Assembly: GCA_043228905.1 (NCBI GenBank)
Contig: JBHGNT010000016.1
Location: 10,726,001 to 10,790,000, forward strand
DNA from: Azolla caroliniana
Taxonomy: Eukaryota > Polypodiophyta
Direction of reading: 5' to 3'
DNA: 64,000 nt
The notes below the pieces were generated by a model. It saw only the letters and a list, made by a program, of their open reading frames with translations, did not search any database and had not been told where the DNA came from. A program made the position numbers and the translations under genes. Every line of letters starts with the position of its first letter. Position 1 is the first letter of the stretch. Positions 43,826 through 54,679 of the stretch are shown here, piece after piece.

Positions 43826-44295
43826 TGTTGTCCGCCGGTGTTGTCCACTGGACCTAACACATAAACAAGTAGAATATATTATTAGAAGCGTTAAAGAAAC
43901 GCATTTAACGGTTCACACTAGGAGCGTAACGGGAAAAAAGCATTGCGTATATAAAGGGTAGAAATCCTCTGTAAAAAGCTAGCGTGTATTTTTGGAGCTA
44001 CCCTTTTGGTAATACAATACTATCTTCTCTGATTCTCGTGTCTGTGTAAGTCGTCTATTGCTTTGGTGTAGTATTGTGTTGGTAACTGTGGGCTAGTAAG
44101 CGTAGGGTGAGTGTGTATACGAGATTACGCACTGGTGAGCTTCGGTTGTAGCCGTCTCCCTTCATGCCCAGATGATACACGTTGCTTTGTAAGCCTTTTA
44201 TGCTTCATGCGCTTACAGATCTATTCCTTGCACCAGAATCAACTTGAAGTCTACCTTGAAGGACTTAGAGTAGACAATGTTCCTAATCAGTAACA
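43826..44295 (+). repeat. 5' LTR of E4
   Basis: 470 bp. TATA box GCGTATATAAAGG near 43945-43957. Differs from the 3' LTR by a 13-bp insertion near its start (a repeated GTTGTCC) and a number of substitutions, so the element is older than the chromovirus. It is followed by CTTTTGGCACACCTAGTGG, the place of the primer-binding site; I do not assign a tRNA. Confidence 0.95.
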
Positions 44296-44315
44296 CTTTT
44301 GGCACACCTAGTGGA

Positions 44316-46019
44316 TTTGTGGTTCAGCACAGACAAGCAGCAAGGTATGGATGACTAGCCGTAGACGAGCTAGAGAACCGACCACTGACGAGGTGTATCA
44401 CTTACTAGATAGAAGACTATGGTAAGCGAAAACCTTGCCTCAACGACCACGACTGCTCCTTTCAAAAGTACACGGTAGACTCCATGCTCACAGAACAACG
44501 TGATGTCGGCCACGAAGCCCTGTCGCCACACGAGCAAGGTAGTGCGATTAAACACCACCATAGTTCACATCGCGAAAGCAAGAGTCTTCCCCTGCCGATC
44601 GTCCCCACAATGTCTGTAATGGCTTTCTCATACCCCCGCTTCAACGGAGAAACAAAGGCTACTAGCCACATCTGGCTATTCCTCAATGTTTGGAATGCTA
44701 ATCGTCTAGTGCAGCGGTTTCCAGACGTGGAACCTCATGCTTCGAAGATTGCCGAGTTTGGGTTAACTTTGGACGGTCGGGAGGCATGCTGGCATTCCTA
44801 GATGGATTTGGCAGCAATCACAACCTTTGACCAACTGCAATCGATGTTCTTGCGTTTTTTTCATCGACGAGTGCTACAACGGCAAATAATTGGACAGTTC
44901 TATACCATCAAGCAACTTCCCACAGAATCCGTAGCGGATTTCAGTCTCCATTTCCAGAGTCTACAGCGGAACCTTTCACGGGCCCCGACAGACAAAGAGG
45001 CCAAGGAAACGTTCTTGGCAGCGCTAAGACGGCCTCTCCGGACGACGCTGAACACCCACAGTGTGAAAGGGGAGACTACCGACATGGTCATCGAGCGAGC
45101 ATTACAACTCGAATTAGAGGAAGAAGATGAGGGACTATCCATGGCATTGCTACGGCAGGCGTTGCCTCAGGACGAGGAACATCGATTTCGCCAGGCCATT
45201 CAGTGTACAATTTGTTTAAACTTCGGACATTCCGCGATCGAGTGTAACATGCGACTACATTGTCCAATTTTCCATTCACAGGCACACACGGTGGACCAAT
45301 GCGAGTATAATATGGTGAACAGGCCCACACCCGTAGTACGGTGTATGGAGACACAATAGCAATCTTGAAGGAATGATTCACAACAGCAGGAAGAACGTCC
45401 CCGGTATACAGACCGGAATCAGCGCATGGGGCACCAATATCGTAAAAACCGCAACACCGATCCGTACTCCGATGAAGAAGATCACGAAGAGGAAGACTAC
45501 CGGAGTACGAACCGATACAATTGCGGAGGGCGTCGTTACAACAATTGCCGACCTACAAAAAATCATCGAGGATTCAATGGGAGCTGTCCAAACGGACACA
45601 ATCGACTGCATAAGGACCAACGCCATTATGACGAAAGTTCAGAGGACGAATGTCGCCAAGAGCCACGACAAGAATACCGTCAACAACCCCGGAATAACAG
45701 GCGACTCCGGCATAACCGAGATGAACAAGCAGTACCAGTGGAAACTAATACACCCCCGGAAGTGGAGAGAGGCGAGTCCAGCGTACACTGTTTTGTGTGT
45801 CAACAACCCGGTCATTACGCGACACAGTGCCGACGTCGAAAAGGAAAGGAGGCAACTGTGAATACCATCACGGCAGAAATCCAGCAAGTCACAACACGGC
45901 ATCAGGCGAAGAATGTAGACTGGGCAGAACAAGATGAGAATGTAGACTGGGCAAGTCGTGGAAAATCACATAAGGGGCACCGCCGGATTAGATGTCTCAG
46001 CAAATTTTGCGAAGTCTAG
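44316..46019 (+). pseudogene. gag of E4 with two zinc knuckles
   Basis: One frame from about 44484 carries the gag core (F-S-Y-P-R-F-N-G-E-T-K-A-T; then L-R-F-F-H-R-R-V-L-Q-R-Q-I-I-G-Q-F-Y), a CCHC knuckle CTICLNFGHSAIEC (about 45208-45249) and a second CFVCQQPGHYATQC (about 45789-45830), separated by a charged, repeat-like region. In-frame stops are TAG at 44799-44801 and TAG at 45357-45359, among others. The two-knuckle plan matches E1. Confidence 0.8.
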
Positions 46020-46089
46020 TACGGGCCCAACAATCGTAGATCATCACAATCCAGCCATTAAGTTGGTACTTCAAGGTTAGGAAATCTCA

Positions 46090-48480
46090 GGAAGTATTAT
46101 TGATGGGGGGATCTGGTGGAACCTCGACTACTCTCAATTGCGAAGGATTTGGTCCCAAGTGAGAAGAGACAACAATGATCGATTTGATCAAGGATGTTTT
46201 CGCATGGTCACATGAGGACGCGAAACCAGTGTAGCAGCGTCGCTATCGGATGAACCCGAATTACGCAATTCGGGTAAAAGAAGAGATTGACAAACTTCTA
46301 AAAGAAAGATTTATCCGGCTAGTGAAGCAGCCCACGTGACTGAGCCCGATAGTCGTGGTACCAAAGAAAAATGGAAAAATCCACATTTGCGTGGATTATC
46401 CGAAGCTCAACCCCGTAATGATAACAGATGCGGTATATGGAACACGAGGCGAACATTTGGGCCATCTCCGAGTTTGTTTGGAGCATTGTCGTACGTCACA
46501 CCTCAACCTTAATTTGGCCAAATGTACATTCGACATCACAAGTGGGGCACTTCTCAGACACATTGTAAGTAAGGAAGGGATAGTAGTGGATCCGAACAAA
46601 ATCACGACGATCATTGAAGAAAAGACTCTGACTAATGCCAAAGCCCTCAGCTGCTTCCTGGGTCAAAAATGCTAGCATAGCAACATGTTACGGTACTTGG
46701 CGGATTTTGTGACCCTATTACACACCTTCATACATCGAACGCCCTTCAAGTGGATGGCAATAGAAGAGAAACCTTACGACGCACTCAAGATAATATTAAC
46801 CCAGCACCGGTCATACAACCACTAGATTGGACTAAACCTTTTCACGTCTTTGTGGATGCCTCAGATATAGGAATAGGCAGTGCATTAATCCAAGTCATAG
46901 AGCCGAGTTGGTACAGACAAGTTTATTACACCAATCATACACTATCAACCTCCGAGAGAAACTACTCCACAACCGAGTGTGAAGCCTTGGGGATGATATA
47001 TAGCATCAACAAATTCCGGCATTATCTACTAGGGCGCAGATTTACGTTTCACGTAGATCAAGTGGCGTTACTGTATCTAGTTGAGAAACAGGCACTGACA
47101 GGGAAGCTGGCCAGATGGGTGTTGCTGCTCCAGGAGTTCGACTTCGCAATTCAGCATCGGCCGGGCACGAAGCATGCCGTAGCTAATTTCTTAAGCCGAG
47201 TAGATATTGACGATAATGCGGGGATGGACGATGACGACTTTCCTAACGCAGACATTCTGAGCATTGCGACTAGGGCATCACAAGCAGAAATGAATTTTCC
47301 GGATCGTTGGCTGGTGGAAATGATGTACTTTCAGACTACGGGACTGCCACCTCCGCAACTAAGGACGGATGAGAAGAAACGGCTAGTTATCTGCAGTCAT
47401 AACTTTTGCCTGGTCGGGGTCCTTTACCATAAGGGCAACAGCGGGATCTAACGACGCGGGATACACCAGGATGAAAAGGAAGCCGTTCTCCACGAAGCTC
47501 ATTGCAGTACGGCCGGGTGACATTACGCAAGCGATGTTACAGCTCGAAAAATATGGCAAGGAGGGCTATGGTGGTCAACTATGTAGAAAGACGTGTATCA
47601 ATACTATAGACAGTGTGATCTATGTAAACGATTGGGGCAACCTACGGAGCTCGCACGGATGCTGCACCAACCGGTTCTTCCATTGGATCCATTCCAGAAT
47701 GGGGTCTAGATTTTGTCGGTCCCTTTACGCCGGCAGCGGGGCGGACGGGCAATAAGTACATTCTCATAGCCACTGATTACTACACTAATTGGGTAGAAGC
47801 AAAAGCGTTACAGAATAATACGGTGGCATTCATGGAAAAATTTCTTTACGATTACATTTGGTGTCGTTTTGGTTGCCCAATTGAGCTCATCAGTGATGAA
47901 GGGAGCCACTTTCTGAATTCGGACATCTACGAGCTAACACACCATTACGCCATAGTGCATAAGAAGAGCACGCCATATTACCCGCAGGCGAATGGGTTAG
48001 CTATGTCCACAAACAAGACCTTACAAACTGGGATACCAAGCTGCACAACGCCTTGTGGGCATATCGGACGAGTTACAAAACTAGCGTACAGTCCACACCC
48101 TTCTGGCTCGCGTTTGGGTTAGAAGCCGTAATGCCCATTGAATTCCAGGTGCCCAGTTTGAGAATTCAAGTACGAGACCGACTGTCAGAAGGCAAGTCTG
48201 AGCAAATACGACTACAATAACTTCTCGAATTAGGCGAGGCTCGAGTCCATAGTATGGTCGTACTCGAGCAAGAGTAGTGATGGTGTGAAGCGTTCGTGGA
48301 TCGACATCAGGGCACACGGGAAAAATACTTTGGTATTGGGAAGGTCGTATTGGTCTTTCAAACACGCATGGGTCAAATGCCAAGTAAGTTACGGTTCTGC
48401 TGGACAGGGCTGTATTGGATAGTTGGAGCAGAAAATGACACCTTCCAATTGGGTACCCTCGCTGGAGTTATACTTTAGCA
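46090..48480 (+). pseudogene. pol of E4 with an internal deletion in RT
   Basis: RT starts near 46218 (R-R-Y-R-M-N-P-N-Y-A), with H-I-C-V-D-Y-P-K-L-N near 46380, then jumps near 46435 to a segment downstream of the catalytic Y/F-x-D-D, which is therefore deleted. RNase H at 46750-47200 (F-H-V-F-V-D-A-S-D-I-G-I-G-S-A-L). Integrase: H-E-A-H-C near 47495, core with A-T-D-Y-Y-T-N-W-V-E-A-K near 47770, L-I-S-D-E-G-S-H-F near 47890, and A-N-G-L-A-M-S-T-N-K near 47990, in which the expected glutamate is methionine. The protease is not visible. Many stops. Tp2b lies about 120 bp after the end. Confidence 0.8.
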
Positions 48481-48604
48481 AAAAGTGAATGGGTTCCGAT
48501 TAAGGCCTTAATTGGGACCTACGCCCCCGAACCTGTTCCACACCGTAACTGACATGGCAGAGAGGTCCCTACACTAATTAGTAGTTGGGACTCACGTGTA
48601 ATAA

Positions 48605-48639
48605 AACACGTTCGCATTCACAAGTGGAAGGATTGCGCA
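48605..48639 (+). repeat. Left terminal inverted repeat of Tp2b
   Basis: Starts AACACGTTCGCATTCAC; 33 of 35 positions match the reverse complement of 57790-57824. It shares only the first five bases (AACAC) with Tp2a. Confidence 0.92.
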
Positions 48640-49653
48640 TTCCACTTGTAGAATCTTCTTAAAACGAAGCAAATACACCCTCTCTACAAAAATTGGATGC
48701 ACTAGTATCACATGTTCCTCAACTTGATGAGAATTTGCAAATATAAAAATACATGATAGATCTACAAGTGGAGATCATTAGAAATCATGCAAGTTTAGAC
48801 ATGTTGATAAGTTAATGTAGGCATAATAAAGTTCAACTATGGCTCAATATGTCACTACTATGCGACAAGGGAAACACTAACTTAAAGACTTATATTAATT
48901 AGGTAAGTTTTACAAAAATATCAGGTGTACTTGTATCCATACTAATAAAATGAGATATAATTTATACTTTGACCCATACGTGCATGTATATAATTGTGGA
49001 AAATGTAGGATAGTGCACATTAGGATAAGTGATTGGAATAACTAACTTATTAAAGTATTCAATACTTGTATTTAAAGTTGATCTAATCTATTCCTTAGTT
49101 TGTTCATATGGAATCAAACCATATGTTTATAATTGTGGACAATGTAAGGCAATGAACTTTAGGATAATGTCGTGGAAATAACAAACCTATTAGGCTTTCA
49201 TACCTGTATTTAAAATTGATCTACTCTATTGCTTAGGTGATTCACACAAGATCAAACTCCGAACGATAACGCAACTGCAACCATTATCAACACACTACAC
49301 AATCTAAGCAGCAATGGAATAGAAACATAATAATTTTAACAATAGAAGACAAAGATCCATAATAACAGCATGGACAGTCATGGCAACAATTATAGGGCCA
49401 TGTTCTGTTAAGGTTAGCTTGGACCAAAATCAACCTCCATTTAAACTAGTTCATGTTTCTCCATAAGTTTGGTAGTCAACTATGCACGCGGTGAAACCAA
49501 TGTCATAAATCTACTAATCAAGTATATAAAAATAAAATTGAAACATATAGAAGATTATAAAGAATAGAATCTACTAGGTAAAACCCAAAATTTGTATTAA
49601 TAATGTGAAATCTTAACAAATCGTCAGTGTCATATTCTTCATAGAGTTTATTA

Positions 49654-52600
49654 CATAGCAATCAATTCATCAATGTCATTTTCTTCATCATCTTGTGTAG
49701 AACTGTCTTCGGCTATACGTGCATTGGTTTCCCCTGTTAGCCGAGCCAACGAAATATCTTCTATAAGCTCATCATCAAGCTCTATTAGCTCCCCCGGTTC
49801 GCCGGCTAACGGAGGAATAGGCTCTCGCGAAGCAGGTTGAAACCTTTCTGTATTGGCGAGGTTCTTTGCACCGACCTCCTCATCCTGGTCTGGGCACTCC
49901 CACAAAGCCTTAATCCGCATATTAATAAATATAACTTGGTCCTCGTCCTTCTCCAATGCAACTGTATTTCTAAAAAGCTTCAATGCACATGCAGACGTAG
50001 TTCCTGTGATGTAAGTAACAAGAAGATTTAGTTGTCAAACGAAAAAAAAGGGATTGGTTATCTCAAGATCGTTACCCTAGTTCGAGGAATACCTGTGCCA
50101 GAAAAGAGATCTAATATCCAGTCTCCTTCGACAGAAAACATCTCGATCAAGCGCATCATAAGTCGTTGAGGTTTTTGGTATGGGTTGACAAGTCCCCGTT
50201 CTGTCGTGGTGACATGTCGCAATTTTTGTGTCACTGGTGGATATACCAACAGATTTGAACCTCCCACTTCATTAGAATGCTCTTTGATTCTCTGTTTCTT
50301 AATTTCATTGAAGTAGCCAACCGTTATGTATTCAATGGCATTAACGAACCGAAAAGTTGGCCCTCTATTTACATTGGTCTTGATCCTATAAAAAATAATA
50401 CATCGAGTTAAGAATAGATTCAACAACCTTAAGAAATGCAATATAGTGAAAGACACCTATAAATAATCCTTACCATGCAAGGTTCTCGATGCCATGGCAA
50501 CGAGATCTCAAAGCTTGAGCTACCGAGTACCCTTGGTCCATACTATGAAAGACAACTATTCGCCACAAGGATGCGGTCGTTAGCTCAGCGAAATCCTTGA
50601 CCATCTTCTCCAATTGTTTAAACCTAAACGGTTCATCGTCGTATGATAACCCAGCCATTCGAAATCCGTAAGGAACATTCGCAATCATTAGCGTATATTC
50701 CTTCTTTGGCACCTTCTGGATCAAGTCGATGACATCACCGCAAACCACATTGTAGTAAAGATCTCTTGTAATATCTTTTTTGTGGCTAAATTTTTTAAAG
50801 GAGCCATCTTCCTCCATTTCATACGCCTTGACTAAGCGACAATCCTTTTCTTTTCTGGCTCGCTCGAGATGTGCAAGGAAGGATGTAGGGAAATCGTGTA
50901 TATCCTTAACTTCTCCTTGTTTCTTGCCTCGACACGGTTTCTAATAGAAGCAATAGGGCATCAGGTATTATTATACAAGCTCTACATATGATGAAAGGGT
51001 AATGAAAAACCACGAATACTAACCCAATCCTTGAATGCAATAAAATACTATGATAACGCCTTATACGAAGACGTTAGAGGATAATCCTCGGTCACTTGTT
51101 CCCAAGTTATACATCCAAGTTGTTTCATCATAACTTCTTGGATCTTCATGTACACCTTATGACTGTAAAATTAGAAATCAAGATTAGAACTTTGAATTAC
51201 ACCAGATAGACTACAATTTCAGTATTTGAAAGACTTACTTACTTATTGAACTCAGTGACCATTTCTTCAAGGCTTAAATCTTTCGCCACAACCCTTGACA
51301 AAACTGACACAAGAAGCTGCTCGTCCTTAATACCTTGCATCGCTCTCCATAGAGACAGCTTCATGTCGTCTGCCGCTTCTTCAATTGTCAAGTCAATTTT
51401 CTTGGCGGCTTGTGACTTTAACTCTAGTTGAGGATCAACCCTACATTTCTTTTGTCGTTGACCCTTTACCTCCTTATTCTCCCACATTGAGAAGATTTGA
51501 TCTTGTAGGTCCCATACTTCTCCATCTCTAAACGCCAATTGAAACCAAGACTCATACTTTCGAAGACCATCGGACCTAACATTATCATCAACCACAATGC
51601 CGACTTCATGCAGACATTGACGTCGAAGGCCTGGATGTAACTTCACACCAAACTTTTGTTTCACGTCTAAATACTCGTGGTGGAAGAACCGTATACGCTC
51701 AATGGACGACATTTTCTGCCTATAGTCATTATCATTATTATGGTCCCATGCCAACAGCTTAGCCTCTTCGGTTGTGAGCCCAACATAAATTTTGCACTCG
51801 GCATACTTGAAGAAGAAAGTTGTTGGATGCTCTCTCACAAGTTGCCGACGTGCCTCTGCTGAATGCGATCCACCAATGACAAAATAATTATATTGATCAT
51901 GCTTTCTAATATCAAAATCTTCAATGGTTTCACATTCTTCAGGATCTACCATAACAATAAAAGGCACCACAGTGGCATGAGGATTAATTTTCATTTTTTT
52001 CTTGAGATTTTGAACATGCATGCGGTGTGGCTCTCTAATCTCAAGTGGTCGTCGACCTGTTTTTTCATCAATAGGGGGCCGATGGATGTGTGTTATAGGC
52101 AAATTAAACACTTGCCCTTTCCTGACCAGTTTCCGTTGCATTAACTCTCTCCTTATCTTATTCTGCTCGGATGACAAAACACCCTAGGCCAGCTTAGCTC
52201 CTGGCGTCCCCTTATTATCCTCCTCTTCGTTTTCACTTGTTGAATCCGTATCCGACATTTTGGTTGTCTTCTTCTTTGGTGGTCTTGACTGGACTTTGGA
52301 TACCCTTTTTGTAGCCTTCAATGGGGAGGGCACTTCATCTCTTAGAGTTACATGGCCTTGTATATAAGGCCTCAAGGTAACAATAAGGTTTTGTGAGCTT
52401 TCAAGATCTTTTTTGAACGCTTCTGGCCCACAAGATTCCTTTACTAAAAGGTCTTCTGAAAGGAACACTTTACATACCCCCTTGGAGCACTCTATCATTA
52501 CCAGTATGTTGGCCGAATCTGCATCTTCGTAGTCAAATCGTAGAATACGGCCATACATAAATGGGGTTTCCTTTCCAAGCTGCCCCTCACCCTTCTTCTT

Positions 52601-52783
52601 TGCTGTATACAATACGACTTTTTTCTTTGAGTCGACATATTGCATACACCATTCCTTGTCCGTTAGATCTCGGTCAGGAAGGTCTTCACCTCCAGTAGCG
52701 GCGACAAGTTTCTTTTGGCTAACATCACTATGTGGCTAAGATTTTGTCTCTTCGTTAAAGAGAAGCTTTTTTCCTCTCTTCAT
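49654..52783 (-). pseudogene. Tp2b ParB-like domain / beta-class amino DNA methyltransferase
   Basis: Probable start ATG at 52783 (M-K-R-G-K-K-L-L-F). Exons: about 52783-51240 (N-terminal domain, acidic linker, ParB-like domain with L-P-I-T-H-I-H-R-P-P-I-D, N-P-H-A-T-V-V-P-F, V-I-G-G-S-H-S-A-E-A-R, N-D-N-D-Y-R-Q-K-M-S-S-I-E-R), 51163-51025, 50938-50473 (motif IV I-A-N-V-P-Y-G-F), 50388-50097 (K-P-Y-Q-K-P-Q-R-L analog N-P-Y-Q-K-P-Q-R-L, motif I L-D-L-F-S-G-T-G) and 50005-49654 (T-T-S-A-C-A-L-K-L-F-R-N-T-V-A-L-E-K-D, acidic tail). In-frame TAG codons lie at about 52181, near 52735 and near 51055; the ParB and catalytic frames are otherwise open. Exon structure matches Tp2a. Motif IV reads N-V-P-Y rather than [DN]-P-P-Y. 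ParB-methyltransferase fusions are known from phages and bacteria; in a plant transposon this is unusual. Confidence 0.82.
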
Positions 52784-53323
52784 GGTCTCAGGAGCTACCT
52801 TGGTCTGGGCTTCGATTGGAGAACCTTGTATGCGAAGCTTTATTTTCTTCACAGGTCAGTCCGACAGGTTCTCAAACGACCTATTTAAGAAAGTATATGC
52901 AAAAACATAAGTTAGGTGGTCACGTAGATTAAGGTTGTATATTAACATGAAGAACAGTTCTCACTAGCAGTCCTATATTCAAAAATCTATTATAGGCAAG
53001 GCTATTCAACCTAGAAAATATATATCGTAATAAGTAAACAGGGTTATATATTCTTTTAAATAGTAGGTATGACTTATATAGATTCCAAACCTATATTGAG
53101 GAGAATTTGCTATCGTAAAGGCAATTTGTGGATCATTTTCTACTATTTTAAGCTAAAGTAGGTCATAAAACACCAATAATTAGAGCATGTTTTTTTTTAA
53201 AAGTAAGGAAAGTTAACATAAAAAAGACTGATTTTGCTAGACAATTTGATATCTTTTCCACACCATAATTATTTGTTACCCCAAAAACACAATTTTTCTC
53301 TCTCAGGGCCTTCTTTTATACAG

Positions 53324-53742
53324 GAACTCGATACGACGTATCGAGTTCTCATTTAAAACCTACACTTTAAACACGAACTCGATACGGCGTATCCAGTTCG
53401 TGTTTAAAGTTTGGATTTTAAACAGGAACTCGATACGCCGTATCGAGTTCCCGTTTAAAGTTTGGTATTTAAACACGAACTCGATACGGCGTATCGAGTT
53501 CGTGTTTAAAGTTTAGGTTTTAAACGGGAACTCGATACGGCGTATCGAGTTCGTGTTTAAAGTTTAGGTTTTAAACGGGAACTCGATACCTGTTTAAAGT
53601 GTAGGTTTTAAACAGGAACTCGATACGCCGTATCGAGTTCCCGTTTAAAAAGCAAAAACAAATTATGAACTCGATACGCCGTATCGAGTTCATGTATAAA
53701 GTTTGTATTGTATACATGAACTCGATACGGCGTATCGAGTTC
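53324..53742. repeat. 51-bp array of a 25-bp palindrome between the divergent Tp2b genes
   Basis: Full copies at 53324, 53375, 53426, 53477, 53528, 53616, 53667 and 53718, and a half copy at 53579. Each is GAACTCGATACG, one C/G (A in the first copy), and the inverse CGTATCGAGTTC; the second copy has one substitution in the arm. Starts are exactly 51 bp apart; the only shorter step (37 bp) follows the half copy, which lacks 14 bp. Spacers are AT-rich (TTTAAAGTTTAGGTTTTAAA-like), and in some copies the flanks extend the dyad (AAACAC...GTGTTT). The array fits a set of binding sites for a dimeric protein, or methylation targets. It is absent from Tp2a. Confidence 0.97.
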
Positions 53743-54679
53743 TTGAGCGACGAAACATATTTACAAAAATGTCCATAGTGTCTGAGGCCTACCTGGAGTC
53801 CTCGCGCTCGATTCTCTTTGAAGACATGGTTGATCGTGTGGAAGTGGAGGCGGAGATCGCGCTTTGGTGTTTTGTGCTCTGTGTGCTTTGTGTGCTTTGT
53901 GTGCTCTCTACGTTCTGTGTGCTCTATACGCTCTGTACGCTCTTGTGAGTGAAATATGACGAGGTCTTCCTATTTATAGGGATTGATCACATTGGTTAAA
54001 GTAACCATAGTCACCTTAACCAAGGTTGGTAACTTTGAGGATAGTTAGTTGGTAACCATAGTCACATTAACTAGAGTAACTTATGATTGTATTAATGATT
54101 ACAAAGTCAAACTAACATATTGATCAATCTTTTATAGTCATAACAACCTGCAATGACTTCAAAGGTTATGAAGGAGACAATGATAGAGGTTCATCAATGT
54201 ACCAATGATTGATTACTAAAAGCAACAATTTTTATGACTCTCAAATGCTATGTATTAAAGATGTTGGCATGAATTAACCAATGATTGATAAGTCTAATAT
54301 TTAAAATGGTGAGCATTAAAGAACCAATGAGTGAGACGTTCTATATCAAAATGGGTGCCATTAATTAGCCAATGATTTTAACATTAATCCAACATATTCA
54401 TGGCTTGTTAATGATTAGTTTTATATTTTACTTGATTTAACTTCATATAGATCTGGTTTATATAATAATTGATATTTTAAGTACAATTACTTTATTAAAA
54501 ATAATTTTTTGATGTATTGTATTAATAGAATATTACATAATATAGACATTCTATTGATTTGGCTTTTGTTTAGAGAGAAGTTTATGTTTAGAGAGGAGTA
54601 TATATTTAGAGAGGAGCTTATTAGTTTTTTTCCTTACGCTAAGCATATAACTTAGAGAGCCCTATCTAGACCTTAAGCC
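53743..54679 (+). promoter_or_regulatory. Leader/promoter region of the Tp2b DDE-like gene
   Basis: Contains short direct repeats of TGTGTGCTCT/TGTGTGCTTT type (about 53875-53945), a TATA-like CTATTTATAGG near 53968-53978, and an AT-rich leader. No ORF of note. The TATA-like box points toward the DDE-like gene, with a leader of about 650-680 bp. Confidence 0.45.

Noticed and set aside
53324-53742. CRISPR-like regular repeat-spacer pattern
   Set aside because: The 25-bp repeats are palindromes, the spacers are nearly alike rather than unique, there are no cas genes, and the setting is a plant transposon.
53324-53742. Bacterial parS site
   Set aside because: The nearby ParB-like domain makes the idea tempting, but the palindrome does not have the known parS sequence; only an analogy can be claimed.
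53703-53948. 81-codon frame running through the end of the palindrome array
   Set aside because: Cysteine-leucine repeats derived from short direct repeats; no conserved counterpart in Tp2a.
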